64,000 nucleotides of DNA from Rhabditoides inermis (GCA_963966185.1 CAWZYM010000340.1:115001-179000), one strand, 5' to 3'. Shown: positions 32,909-42,927, counted from the first letter of the stretch. The notes: a model not told the origin generated them from the sequence alone. Numbers and translations: made by a program.

Positions 32909-34441
32909 ATCTCTCTATCTCCCTCTCTCTCCCTCCCTCTCTCTATCTCTCTTGTCCACATAGATTATCACAAATCATGAAACAACGATATCATGAAACA
33001 AAGAACAGAAGCTCTAACAGATCGAGTGTTTCGAATGATCGAACGGTGTAACGTAACAGGCGGGAATGAGATGGTTGCCAGTTGTCAGTGCACCAACCAG
33101 ATATCAGCTTGTGGAACATGTCGTAGGGGAGCTCTTGGAGCGCCGCACACTTGTCGACCTTTCTGCAAATGCAAGGAAACTATCAAAATCAGAATAAAAT
33201 CAAAAATAACTACTGTCTATACGCACCCTATTCCCATGGTATGTATTGTACACCCGACCCCTTCTCTACCAGTTGTTGTCTCTTCTAAACGCGTTTGAAA
33301 CGCACACAAGCACTGAATGGTCGCGATTCGAAGTCAGTTGCAAAGGGTGTTTGGAAGAGTGTGCCTTCTACTCATACATAACAGAACAGGGATCATAACA
33401 GAACCACATAACGCATAGTAACTGTAATCTGTAATTTCCAAATTTTGCGAACTAGCCAACCTCGCGTTTGTGGCCACAGTGGCAATCGATCGACGCGCAG
33501 TCTTGGGGAAGGAATGGTCGACGGAGCTTCTCCAAGTCGACACAAGAACGTCCGTCGTCATAGGGGCGTTCAGAATGGCCGTCAGCTCAGCCGCCTGATA
33601 CGAACATCAAACTCTCTCCCCCTTCTCCTTCTCTCTCTCACCTCTCGCACTGCAGCTTGAGTTTGTCCATCTTGAGATGATCTGCCAGCTGCAGCACCTC
33701 CTCCACACTCACTCCGTCTCCACCTACAACGAGCACTGCGCCTTGAGACACGGATCGATCAATACTCACCCCAATCGAACACGCCAGTGTAGATGTACTT
33801 CAGCACACGCCGCACCACTGCCGCCGAGAATGCCTGTAAACAAGCAGCGGTCGGTGTCTTCACACACCTTTCAACCATCTACGGAATCTCTTGCGAAACG
33901 CTCGGAACTCGCATCGCAAGTCGCAACCAACTCCAACTATCTCCGAATAGCTACAAACCACTCTATATTCATTTCCGAATTACTTTGAAATGCGATTGAT
34001 TATCGATAAAAGAAAAAAAAACTGAATTTGTAGGTATACTGTCTAACCGACCAGTTCGATGCGTCGGCCGACTCGGAAGCGGCTGGTGTCCGCGAGCAGA
34101 CCACGCAGCACCGGAGACATCGCCGCCAGTACAAGGGAGTGGGCAGGGAACTGCAAGGGACAGCTCTCTCTTTCCCCCCCCCCATCTCTCCCTCTTTCTC
34201 TCCCTCTCTCTCTCCCACTCACTAGCACATCCTCCTCCTCGTCCGCGGTCGCGACGAGCTCACAGTCGCAAAGGATCCTCTCCTTGTACATCTCGTACAC
34301 TTCTTCGCCGTACGGCACGGGAAGGGAAGACTGCAAGGGATGACGTCACACAACACATGATGACGTCACACTAAACATACACGCACGCACCTCGTCTTTG
34401 CCGCTGTTGCTGGAAGCGCGGAGTCGCTTCGATCCGGCCAT
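32249..34441 (-). CDS. BTB-BACK domain protein, ten exons
   Basis: Minus strand exons: 34441-34391 (ATG), 34330-34223, 34150-34052, 33833-33770, 33723-33642, 33594-33461, 33162-33098, 32853-32760, 32511-32391 and 32311-32249. The BTB/POZ fold reads CDCELVATADEEED, then FPAHSLVLAAMSPVLRGLL, then VLKYIYTGVFDW and VLQLADHLKMDKLKLQCE. BACK follows: ATNARKVDKCAALQELPYDM, LISGLAELSVDDSLLYGLVI, LLSLVHLSRLSDSMLLDVVG. A basic tail (RVARRSAQRKPAVV) comes last in the recognised set. Such proteins usually act as Cullin-3 substrate adaptors; no Kelch repeats follow within what I can read. Phases fit at every junction except exon 5 to 6 (33642/33594), which is off by two bases. Either a boundary there differs or the allele carries an indel. 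A further 3' exon below 32249 is likely, since a GT donor follows. Confidence 0.8.
32650..32757. repeat. CT-rich and (AC)n tract in a BTB intron
   Basis: CT/CCCT repeats followed by (CA)8 that end at the exon 8 donor. On the sense strand the intron begins with GT repeated (GTGTGTGTG) and continues as GA. Confidence 0.85.
32878..32951. repeat. (CT)n tract in a BTB intron
   Basis: About 75 bp of CT with CTAT interruptions between exons 7 and 8. Confidence 0.9.
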
Positions 34442-34790
34442 AGTTCTGAAAAAGAACGCGTCAATCGAAGACAATCACAAATGTACTACACATATACCCG
34501 AACAGCCAAAGCATGACAATGACACGAGACCAAACACATCACGAGCAACGGAAGGATGCAAGACGATAGCGAAGTCAAACCAAACCAATGGCAACTAACA
34601 CTCACGTATTGCGTAAACCAAATCAAACGACATTGGAAACGCAACAAACCAATTGTGCAAAACACATATTCGATTAGCGGAGAGAAATCTCAATAAGATC
34701 TAAATGGGAAAAAGACAACAAAAAAACACGCTCCATCCTCAATGCTCAATGCGAAAAGAACTGGAAACGCTATGCGATTGTATCATTCAC

Positions 34791-34808
34791 CGCGCGCCCT
34801 CTAGTGAT
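34791..34808 (-). promoter_or_regulatory. CTCF-like motif
   Basis: The minus strand reads ATCACTAGAGGGCGCGCG, matching the core AGRKGGCG of the animal CTCF consensus. It lies ~350 bp upstream of the BTB start codon. Motif match only. Confidence 0.35.
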
Positions 34809-35313
34809 ACCGCACTAGCTGTTTGTGAGTACAGTCCAGGGAATATTTAGTTCCGCCACCACTCCGCTCGGCCGTCGTGCATTTGAAAATTGCGCGCGCG
34901 CGAAAGTTTGAATGTGAATATTTTCGCGTGCTCTCGCATATCTATCGACTTTTGCCGCCTCGCACTCTGCGCTCTCTGCGCTCTCTACTAGCGGCTGACT
35001 GATTTACCCACCCACTGTAGTTGAAGTAGCGTCATTTACAAAAACAATAGCGACGTCGAATATAAAATATCTCACAGCGTGATTCTACGCAATTGCTTTT
35101 GACAACGCCCTCTCTTCTTCTGTCCGCCTCTCCCACACTCACCTCTTCCTTCTCGACGGCCCTTCTCTCTTTTCTTCCATCCTCCTTCCTCCTTCTCCTC
35201 TCCTGTCGCCTCCGCTCCCGTCTATGGGTAGCATGCTCAGTGACTCCGGCTCCGCGTCTGCCGGCCAGGCAGGATCGGAGATCGGGCGGCAGATCGACAG
35301 ATGCGTCGTCCTG

Positions 35314-35317
<4 letters not shown>

Positions 35318-35360
<43 letters not shown>
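35318..35360. repeat. (CT)n microsatellite
   Basis: 43 bp of pure CT. Confidence 0.95.
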
Positions 35361-35362
<2 letters not shown>

Positions 35363-35423
35363 AACCTGCTATGGCAAGCAATGGTCAATGTCAATGTGAG
35401 CAACGACATGACAGGGAGAGCGC

Positions 35424-35498
35424 GAGAGGGTGGGCTGGCAATCGTAGCAATTCTCCATCAGTGATGGAGAATTGCTACGATTGCCAGCCCACCCTCTC
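35424..35498. repeat. Perfect 37-bp inverted repeat, 1-base centre
   Basis: Arms 35424-35460 and 35462-35498 are exact reverse complements around a single G. Pairing resumes outside the arms after an 8-base insertion (CGCGAGAG) on the left. It could extrude as a cruciform, or its transcript could fold to a loop-less hairpin. Confidence 0.9.
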
Positions 35499-35779
35499 CC
35501 TGCCCCTGCCTCTTCCTCCTTCCTCTTTCCCTTCTAGATGCTTCGATAGAAGGTTACGAGTGCTACGAACGTCATGCGACTACGGGGGTCGTGGGTAGAG
35601 ACGACCTGGTAGGCGTTTTTCCACAACATTTGTACACGCTTATTGTTGATTGACAACATGTGTGGAGAGGGACAGGGACAAGGAGAGGGCTCACCTTGTC
35701 AACTCACTGCAATCTGTTTTCGCAACCGGGACAGTAGCAGTAGCACTATGCATGCGGCCCGCGACGAGACACCTCTCAC

Positions 35780-36846
35780 CTCTCGAGCATCAGGCTCAAG
35801 CGCTCAAGTTCAGCGTCCAGTAGCCCAACCGAGTAGCGGAACTGCGGCGCGTCTGCAACACATATAGATTCATTTTAGTTACACACACATTATCAATATC
35901 AATCTCTACGTTTACGCCTTTAAATCAATTCCTGCTCACTCAGAAAAGCGTACCTTGGATATCCGCCTCCGCCCACCGCACGACGACAATCGAGACGCAG
36001 TAGACAGTCTGGCAGGTGTACTCGAGCATCTTGCGGTTGGCGTAGGTCTACTCCTGAAACACAGTACCATAAACAGTTTACAGCACCCCCACCATACGCA
36101 CCTGCCCGTAGCTGTGCTCGACGTTGTTGTAGGGAGCGGGTCCCACTGGGCTACTGGGCATGCAGCTGAAACAGGTCCCCGAGTCAGAAGTGCGTGAAGA
36201 AACCCGCCGAAGCCTGGATCGACGGTAGTGGAGGCGGGTGGCAAAAGGAGCGCTTCATGATGTCAGAATCAGCCTTCTGCCTCCTCGCAGGCCAAGGAGA
36301 CTGCAGACACCGTGTCCGATGTGCGTGGCCAGATCGACGCACACGACAGCATGGCGACTTGGCGACACGATAGAATGGACAGTGACAGCCGGCTGCCCAG
36401 GCGGGAAGCCCGTACGCATCGGGAGACGGCCACATCGACTTCTCGAGGTTGTCCAAGACCAGCCGGACCGCCTCCCACCACCATCGAGACGCACAGCTGT
36501 CACACCCGATCCCGTTATACCTGCAACGAGTCAATGAGACCCTGCCAATCCCCCTGCCCCGCCACTCACCCATAGCCACTCCCCACTCCCATATCGTTGA
36601 CTCCGTCTCCAGTGACCGCCACGATCTGACCTCGCTTCTGCAAGCCCTCCACCAGTCAGCTCCTGCGCGGACGCAATCTGCGAGTGGTGGCGGATGCTGG
36701 CAGCCAGTGAATCCTCGCCACATCCCGCGCTCGCCGGCTCCGTGGATGGATGACTGCCGTTTTCGCCCATCGTCTAAGATGCACAGTGTGGTGGTAGTGT
36801 CGGTGCCCTGTCCAACCGCCGCATACACTCTGAGTACATGAGATAT

Positions 36847-36879
<33 letters not shown>

Positions 36880-37541
36880 CGGGATACCTGAGTGTGTATA
36901 AACGGGCCACTTCGGCATCCAGCTCTCCCGCAGTCGCCACTCGCCACCCATCGGATCGAGCCCTTCCTGCTCGCCTCGCCACGCCCTCCACAGTTTCCGA
37001 GCGAGTCCTCAGTCCTCCCTTCGAGATGATGCCGACTTGACAGTGATCGGGCGATCGCCCGTCGCCCGTCAATGTACCTGCAACGAGTCAATGAGAACGA
37101 CTGCGCCAACACGGCAAGCAAGTGGTTCCCACGGAAGCTCACCTCGATTTCCGCCGAGCGAAACCAGACCACAGGGCACGGCGGCACGGCGGCATCGTCG
37201 ACATCGGCCCTGCGACGCACGTGGATGGTTCGGGGAAGTGGTCGGCGGGCGGCTTGTAGTCGCAGGCTCGCAGGAGCCCGGCACGCGCTCGCCCATTGTC
37301 GCAGCTCCAGGAGGGCCGTGTGCAAGTCGGTCGTCAGCTTGTCATCGAGAGGCGGTCCCTTGCCGCTCAGCGGGATCGTCGAGCACACGTCGACACCTAC
37401 AAGGTATGGTCGTCCGCACCTCTCTCTTTCTCTCTCTCACCTAGTACGATGGTGGAGCACAGGCCGAGGATGCTCTCCGGAGATCCCATCATCACCCACC
37501 AGCAGATTCCGAGTCGGACACCGACACACGATTCACGGCAC
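35780..37541 (-). pseudogene. Na+/K+-ATPase alpha-subunit relative, 5'-truncated and frameshifted, introns retained
   Basis: Minus-strand blocks in gene order: 37541-37441, 37396-37143, 37077-36888, 36829-36570, 36520-36102, 36053-35954 and 35852-35780. Landmarks follow the animal P2C ATPase alpha order. The N-domain end reads MMGSPESILGLCSTI, then PPLDDKLTTDLHTALLEL and VGIISKGG with ETVEGVA. The hinge is LVEGLQKRGQIVAVTGDGVN, followed by VRLVLDNLEKS, CVDLATHIG, DSDIMKR, GFFTHF, NNVEHSYGQ, ANRKMLEYTCQTV and RWAEADIQ. The frame shifts several times (within 37143-37396, 37441-37541, 36570-36829 and 36102-36520). SPALKKA of the hinge helix is missing, and TAG stands where relatives have Trp (36051-36046). 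DKTGT and TGES regions are absent upstream. Splice sites look intact with introns as short as ~50 bp, so this is a duplicated gene copy in decay, not a processed pseudogene. Confidence 0.75.
36851..36880. repeat. (GA)n microsatellite in an ATPase intron
   Basis: 30 bp of GA (CT on the sense strand) starting within ten bases of the donor of block 37077-36888. Confidence 0.9.
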
Positions 37542-37790
37542 CTGCAAGGGAGGGAGAGTGGACATCGCTGAGTGGCACCTCGCTCCAACAATCATTCCTC
37601 CATTCTCTTCCCCTTCCTCTTCGTTAGTCACTGTCAGACCCGATGATACAATCTTCATATAGTTCACGTCAAGGAATTGAAAAAAAGTATTTACTAATCA
37701 AATCCGCACCTCAGCGTTCACGAACCATCAAGGCTACTCGCTACCACGACACCTGATGCCTTATCAGTGACTTTCTAAGTACACATGACA
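37542..37790. other. Gap between ATPase remnant and fold-back element 1
   Basis: No further ATPase exon is recognisable. The homology ends here, within ~250 bp of the fold-back element. Confidence 0.45.
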
Positions 37791-38118
37791 TTATCTTTCA
37801 AAAGTACTTCCAAGTAAAAGTAGTTGGTTTGTACTGTTGTCTCAGTTGAGCAAAAGGACTGACATGTTTTCAATGGAGACATGTGCCAACAGGCTCTCTC
37901 TCTCATACCAGTGCAAAGCGGCCATATTATAATGAACGCGTTTACAAAGTTATGCAGTTATTATCTAAAAACACAACTTCTGTTGTAACATAACACGTCG
38001 AATAATGCTGAGAGCCTGTTTGCACATGTCTCCATTGAAAACATGTCAGTCCTTTTGCTCAACTGAGACAACAGTACAAACCAACTACTTTTACTTGGAA
38101 GTACTTTTGAAAGATAAT
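37791..38118. mobile_element. Fold-back element 1 (108-bp inverted arms)
   Basis: Arms 37791-37898 and 38010-38118 are near-perfect inverted repeats, starting ATTATCTTTCAAAAGTACTT at the outside and ending in GAGAGCCTG/CAGGCTCTC inside, with a ~110-bp AT-rich loop. There is no coding sequence. The outer ends match two other elements at 39.85 and 52.58 kb. This is the structure of a non-autonomous fold-back DNA element or MITE. Confidence 0.8.
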
Positions 38119-38486
38119 ATCTGTCCTTTTCTTAAGTTTTGTTTCACAAAATTATATTTTCATACACGTTCGCGATTCGCTGCGAGGATACCGACGCGCA
38201 CCCGCTATTCGCCTCTCTCTCTCACTCACACACAGAGGGGGCGGGGCGAAAGCGATTGTCCGACGCCCGCCCGCCCGCCCGACACCAATCTCAATCCGCA
38301 CTCGAATGCGGACTCTCCGTATCTCGCTTCAAATTCAATCAAACTCAATACAACTTTCTATAACTCTATCGAATAGAGATGTGAATGCAATGTAACAGTG
38401 GAAATCACTTCAAAATGAGGAAAAGTGCTTCATCCGGGAAAAGTCGTTTTTGAGCATTCTAGCGCGCGGGGACATCCAGTACAAAC

Positions 38487-38510
38487 GAGAGGGCGCTGGC
38501 GCGCCCTCTC
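38487..38510. repeat. GC-rich palindrome
   Basis: GAGAGGGCGC and GCGCCCTCTC flank a short centre, giving a near-perfect 24-bp dyad. Similar dyads occur at 43137-43157 and 50041-50066. Confidence 0.7.
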
Positions 38511-38826
38511 TAATACCTCACCCCGCTCCTACACTCTCACCTCTCACTATACCAGCATGACCCCCATCTCCTCTGCTGGCTGTTGTGTGTGCAGTCTGCA
38601 AGTCGGGCGCGTGCTCTCCCCTCTCCTGCCTCTGCACTTCCCGCCCGCTCCTTCCATCTTCCTCCTCTCGCTGTGTGCCGCGGAGCTAGTTCAGCTACGC
38701 AGCTGCAAAGGTGTTGATGACGAGATATCCTCTCCCTTTTCTCTGTCTTCGTATCTCCCTCTTTCTCTCTTTTCCTCTCTCTCTTTCTCACAGTGATTAT
38801 GCGAAACGAGAGCGCGAGGGAGGGCA

Positions 38827-38841
38827 ATCACTAGAGGGCGA
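38827..38841 (+). promoter_or_regulatory. CTCF-like motif
   Basis: ATCACTAGAGGGCGA on the plus strand shares 14 bases with the site at 34791-34808 in the opposite orientation. The two sites flank the ATPase remnant. Motif match only. Confidence 0.35.
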
Positions 38842-39148
38842 AGACGCAGACTCATGTGAATAGAATATGGTCGAATGTCGCAGGCAAGAATGATTCCAAT
38901 TTCCAAATTCGATCAACACCACCGCCCATAGAACATGAGAGCACCCTGAAAAACTCTTATGCGCCGTGCACATACTCCATACCTACATCTCACCTAACTT
39001 GCCCTAGATTCGTTCGCTTCTCAGGCAAGTGTGATACAAACTGTATATACTCGACAACAGCAGATCGACAACAGCTGAACCGAACCACCCACCATTGGCA
39101 CCGGGTGACCGGGTTCATCGCCTCGCCTCGTCGTCTCGAGTCTCGGAC

Positions 39149-39166
39149 GGGGGGGGGGGGGGGGGG
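39149..39166. repeat. (G)18 homopolymer
   Basis: Eighteen consecutive G on the plus strand. The length may be imprecise in the assembly. Confidence 0.9.
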
Positions 39167-39851
39167 AGTCTGTGGGACACTCATCCTCGTTGAACTCTGG
39201 CGACACCTTAGACGCCTCGTCTGGCTGGTCTGAGATCGGCGGATCGCACAGTGCTGTTGCTGACTCGAGACCCGAGCACTCGACCCGAGTACCTACTGAA
39301 ACATTCAGAAATTATGATGTTTGAAAAACCATGGGGGATAACCAGCAATCCAATCACGTGCATAATTGTTGTACAAACTACTGAACGCTCACTCACTCGC
39401 GAAATCAGCTGAACGACTTGTGGGAGCGGCCGGCCGCGCGCCGAATCCACTCCGCCGATCGTGGACGTAGAACGGAACACATTAGACACAAGCAAGATGA
39501 CTCCCATCAAAACAATATCATGTTTTGCACCGTGTCCGTCGGTGTGCCAGCTTGTTCCTCCCGCTTGCGCCTCGCCTCAGTCACCCACTCACCTCGTCTG
39601 TTGGATGAGCATCTAGACATACTTCTTGTAGCGCAACGACTGAAATGCGCGATACAAGGACGCAATAGAACAAACACGATATTAAGCAGTACAAGAGCAG
39701 AACATAAGAATACAAAAACAACAAAACGAAGAAGAAACATTGCGCATTTTTTTAAGACTTTTCGAAACGAGCTTTTCCAGCGTTTTCGTGCAATGGTGAT
39801 AGACTCTATGATTGTGAGATGCAACTTTGGATAACAAGGTGAAATGCAAAA

Positions 39852-40232
39852 ATTCTCTTTCGAAAAGTACGTAAGTAAAGAGAAGAGGTTTGTCTGGATC
39901 TGATTCAACAAAAGCACATGCATAAAATCTCTTTGCAGCTGACTAAAATATCAAAACAAACCTGCTCTTTCGAATTTATGAAAATAGAACATAAATATTA
40001 TGCATTATAATAATTTATTTACAGTGAACTATAATAATAAAAATTTGGCCTATTTCACAGTCACCTTAGATCATATATTTTTAATGTTTAAAAACACATT
40101 TTAGAGTGATTCGAAAGAGCAGGTTTGTTTTGATATTTTAGTCAGCTGCAAAGAGATTTTATGCATGTGCTTTTGTTGAATCAGATCCAGACAAACCTCT
40201 TCTCTTTACTTACGTACTTTTCGAAAGAGAAT
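39852..40232. mobile_element. Fold-back element 2 (124-bp inverted arms, apparently identical)
   Basis: Arms 39852-39975 and 40109-40232 are 124 bp each and look identical as inverted repeats. They run from ATTCTCTTTCGAAAAGTACG outside to CTGCTCTTTCGAAT inside, with a ~133-bp AT-rich loop. The arm interior shares GATTCA-CAAAAGCACATGCATA-type sequence with element 3. Identical arms suggest recent insertion or gene conversion between arms. Confidence 0.85.
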
Positions 40233-40914
40233 GGATGTCCTTTTCTCAAATTTCGAAGAAATTTTTTTACATTGGTGAATTACGAAAATAAAACATACAT
40301 ATTACAAACTCACTAGTCAGAATGTCATGATTGAAAATACAAATAACTTATACAACACTACCACATCTACATAGTAATATTCACCGGTTTCAAATTATAA
40401 AATAGTTTCTGTGATTCCCGGTTTTTTGAAACTGATAGATCATGTGTTGCCGAACAATGTTGTGTTATATACGAATGTATCTAAATTAGAAACCTTCGAA
40501 ATAGCTTGGTCGAATCGCTCACGCGTCTGCCGGTCGCTCATTGACGCGCGCTACACACGTTACAAATTTCTCTCTTCTTCCCTTCATCTCCTAAGCAGTT
40601 CCATTACCTAGCAAGTTACTAGCTAATCGAAATGAAATTCTACTACGAGTAAACTAGCCGATCTTCACTAGTTATCATGTAATATCACGAGTGCATGTAC
40701 CGTTAAGTTTGTTTATCAGCAGTTTCAAGTTATACAACCTAGCCAATAAGAGGACTGACCTAAGGCTCTCGAGTACAAATCGCTAGCTGTATACAAGGGT
40801 CCATCAATTAATGCAATAAATTTGGATCAGATGACGTCACAGACTTCTGACTAGAGGCTCACGAAAGTTGTGAAGGTGGTCGTCACTCCACCGTGACTAG
40901 CGGTACATCATTGG
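40233..40914. other. Spacer
   Basis: AT-rich DNA with no recognised gene. Confidence 0.4.
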
Positions 40915-40980
40915 CCGCCGAGAGGATTGAACTCGGGACCGCATGATAGCAGCGCGCACATCCACTGCGCTAGCCACCCC
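40915..40980 (-). repeat. tRNA-like SINE head
   Basis: The minus strand reads GGCTAGCGCAGTGG (box A) and, 30 bases on, GAGTTCAATCC (box B). Base pairing expected of a tRNA T arm is imperfect, so a SINE remnant is more likely than a tRNA gene. Confidence 0.5.
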
Positions 40981-41150
40981 ATATTCTCAAAGAAATTTCA
41001 TCATGATGTGGAATAGCTCAAGTGTGAGGGCGTACTGGTACTAACCAGGCGCGTTCGATCTTCATATCTGCCTGTTTGTTTTGCGAATGTTTTGCGAATG
41101 TTTGTAAATGAATTCGAATGTTGCTTTTAGAATCATTTAATTTTAGCACA

Positions 41151-41330
41151 TATAGTCGGATTATATCCTATATGCCATCCGTGACATTTCACATGTTGTG
41201 CAGTTTTGTGCAACACAACATGTATGTCATCAAATATCCAAAACGCTTCCATTAGTAGGAATCGAACCCGTGGACAAGCCGCAGCGATTGTGCGCTGGCG
41301 GCGCACACTACCACTGCGCCATAGAGGCAG
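41151..41330 (-). repeat. tRNA-derived SINE, copy 1 of an inverted pair
   Basis: About 180 bp. On the minus strand the head is TATGGCGCAGTGGTAGTGTG (box A), with GGGTTCGATTCC (box B) ~50 bases later. A unique tail with ACATGTTGTG/CACAACATGT self-complementarity follows, ending ATAATCCGACTATA. Confidence 0.8.
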
Positions 41331-41440
41331 TGGTTAAAAGATCGAAGAGAGAGCTCATTTAGCTCCACTGGCCTCTTCAGTGTACAATGATGAGAGATAA
41401 CGAGCAAACATATCTGCGAAATTCAATGACCTCTCAGTAT

Positions 41441-41630
41441 GAGCCTCAATGGCGCAGTGGTAGTGTGCGCCGCCAGCGCACAATCGCTGCGGCTTGTCCA
41501 CGAATTCGATTCCTACTAATGGAAGCGTTTTGGATATTCGATGACATACATGTTGTGTTGCACAAAACTGCACAACATGTGAAATATCACGGATGGCATA
41601 TAGGATCCAATCCGACTATACCTACATTAG
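41441..41630 (+). repeat. tRNA-derived SINE, copy 2 of an inverted pair
   Basis: The same element in the opposite orientation, ~110 bp to the right of copy 1. It differs at scattered positions, including the box B (GAATTCGATTCC). The pair forms a large inverted repeat, head to head. Confidence 0.8.
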
Positions 41631-41645
41631 ATTTTGAGCCACAAT

Positions 41646-41785
41646 GACTACAGAGTGCGGGTGAGGCGCGGGTGGGGCGAGGGTGGGATGCGGGTGGCTG
41701 ACGACTAGTTGGCGGCCCGGCCCCACCTGCACCCCACCCGCAGCTCACCCGCGCCCCACCCGCACCCCACCCGCACTCTGTAGTC
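41646..41785. repeat. G-rich/C-rich element with 18-bp inverted ends
   Basis: The ends GACTACAGAGTGCGGGTG and CACCCGCACTCTGTAGTC are perfect reverse complements. The interior carries repeated GGGTG on the left and CACCC on the right, so most of the ~140 bp is an imperfect palindrome. The left half has several G runs that could form a quadruplex. Confidence 0.7.
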
Positions 41786-42888
41786 AGTGCACTGAAACCT
41801 CGGTCATGAATTGTAATTGCAGAGCCGAGTGCGTTAAACTGATCTTCCTTATTATATTATGTTAATGGTAGTATTACTGTTAAAATTGGGAAGTTGTGGC
41901 ACAGAGATCAAAGCAACCTCACCCGCACTGCTCTGCTCTTCCGCTATTCGCACGTTCTTTAACTGCCGAGCGCTCTCACTCGCCCTCTCCTCACCGATCG
42001 ATCCATTTGATTTCAGCTCCGTAAAACTCTGGTATTGTATGCAGTCAATAAGACGATTTTTACCGCACTACAAAAGTTACACTACGGTTTTTCCGATAGA
42101 TTCGAGCGCGAGCGAGCCGAGGAGGGGCCGGATATTACCCACTGTACTGTTATGGTAGCCATACGGTATGAACATCTGTTCATCGGTGGAGATCAATTCT
42201 CATCGCGTTTCAAAGCGTGCCATAAACCCGGCGCGAGTTTGCCGCGGCCGTCTCGTATAAGAGGGAGCGCGACATCGTGGTCAAGGTCTTCGAGGGTTCG
42301 AGTGACGATTATTTAACATATTTGCATTATGTGCAAAGTGTGTAATCTTGTAACATTACATAATGTTAAATTACAAACTGCTTTTGAAACTTATGTGTTT
42401 AAATGAAACATATTCCGCTATAAATCATCTAACTGTCATGAGACTACTTGGATGCCCTTTTCAATCAGCCTGGCGCGCGCTTACCGTTTCTCGACGCTAG
42501 CGCTACTATAAAAATTGCGATCTTTACGGTAAGCGCTTATAGTTCGGAAACGGTTGCGCTATTGCGCATTTACGATACCAGAAATTTACGGAGAGGCCGG
42601 CTGCCCATTCCGGCTCGCACGAGAAAGAGAGCGCGCGCAGAGAGCGTGCGCGAGTGAGAGAATCAGAGGTCAGAGAGAGAAAGAGAGTGGCTGATCGAAA
42701 AGCGGTGCATGCTCGGCTGGAAGAAGAGAGAGCGCGCAGAGAGCGTACGCTCGTGAGAGAGCCAAGAGGCCAGGATGTGAGAGTGACTGAGCGAGAGGCG
42801 GGGCATGAGCGTTTGGCCAATCAGATTGCACTGACAGTGGGCCGAGCGACCAATGAGCGCAGAGTGCAGTGGGCGGAGCTTACGTGAT

Positions 42889-42891
<3 letters not shown>

Positions 42892-42926
<35 letters not shown>
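42892..42926. repeat. (GTC)n trinucleotide microsatellite
   Basis: About 11-12 GTC units; the minus strand would read poly-Asp or poly-Thr in different frames. Confidence 0.95.

Positions 42927-42927
<1 letters not shown>

Larger units (their letters stand above)
34442..35779. other. 5' flank of the BTB gene and spacer
   Basis: Contains a CTCF-like motif (34791-34808, minus), a GC-alternating run (TTGCGCGCGCGCGAAA, ~34892-34907), a (CT)n at 35318-35360 and a 37-bp-arm perfect palindrome at 35424-35498. The DNA at 34.8-35.0 kb is CpG-richer than its surroundings and may be the BTB promoter. I see no TATA box at a convincing distance. Confidence 0.45.
38119..39851. other. Stretch without a resolved gene
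   Basis: Contains a GC palindrome (38487-38510), a CTCF-like motif (38827-38841), CT-rich DNA at 38730-38790 and an 18-base G run at 39149-39166. Short acidic frames occur on the minus strand (for example DEASKVSPEFNEDECP near 39.2 kb, after a CAG), but I could not connect them into a gene. Confidence 0.4.

Noticed and set aside
35936..36244. Independent gene on the plus strand over the ATPase remnant
   Set aside because: Plus-strand frames are antisense shadows; landmarks and splice sites are on the minus strand.
7601..37541. Nuclear stop-codon reassignment (TGA or TAG as sense)
   Set aside because: The intact G-alpha, LINE and secreted-protein genes use standard stops, and the broken genes also carry frameshifts and deletions.
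29769..37541. Random sequencing indels as the sole cause of frameshifts
   Set aside because: Adjacent genes of similar composition are in frame across many exons, and the ATPase also has clean multi-codon deletions. Still, raw-read checking is warranted.
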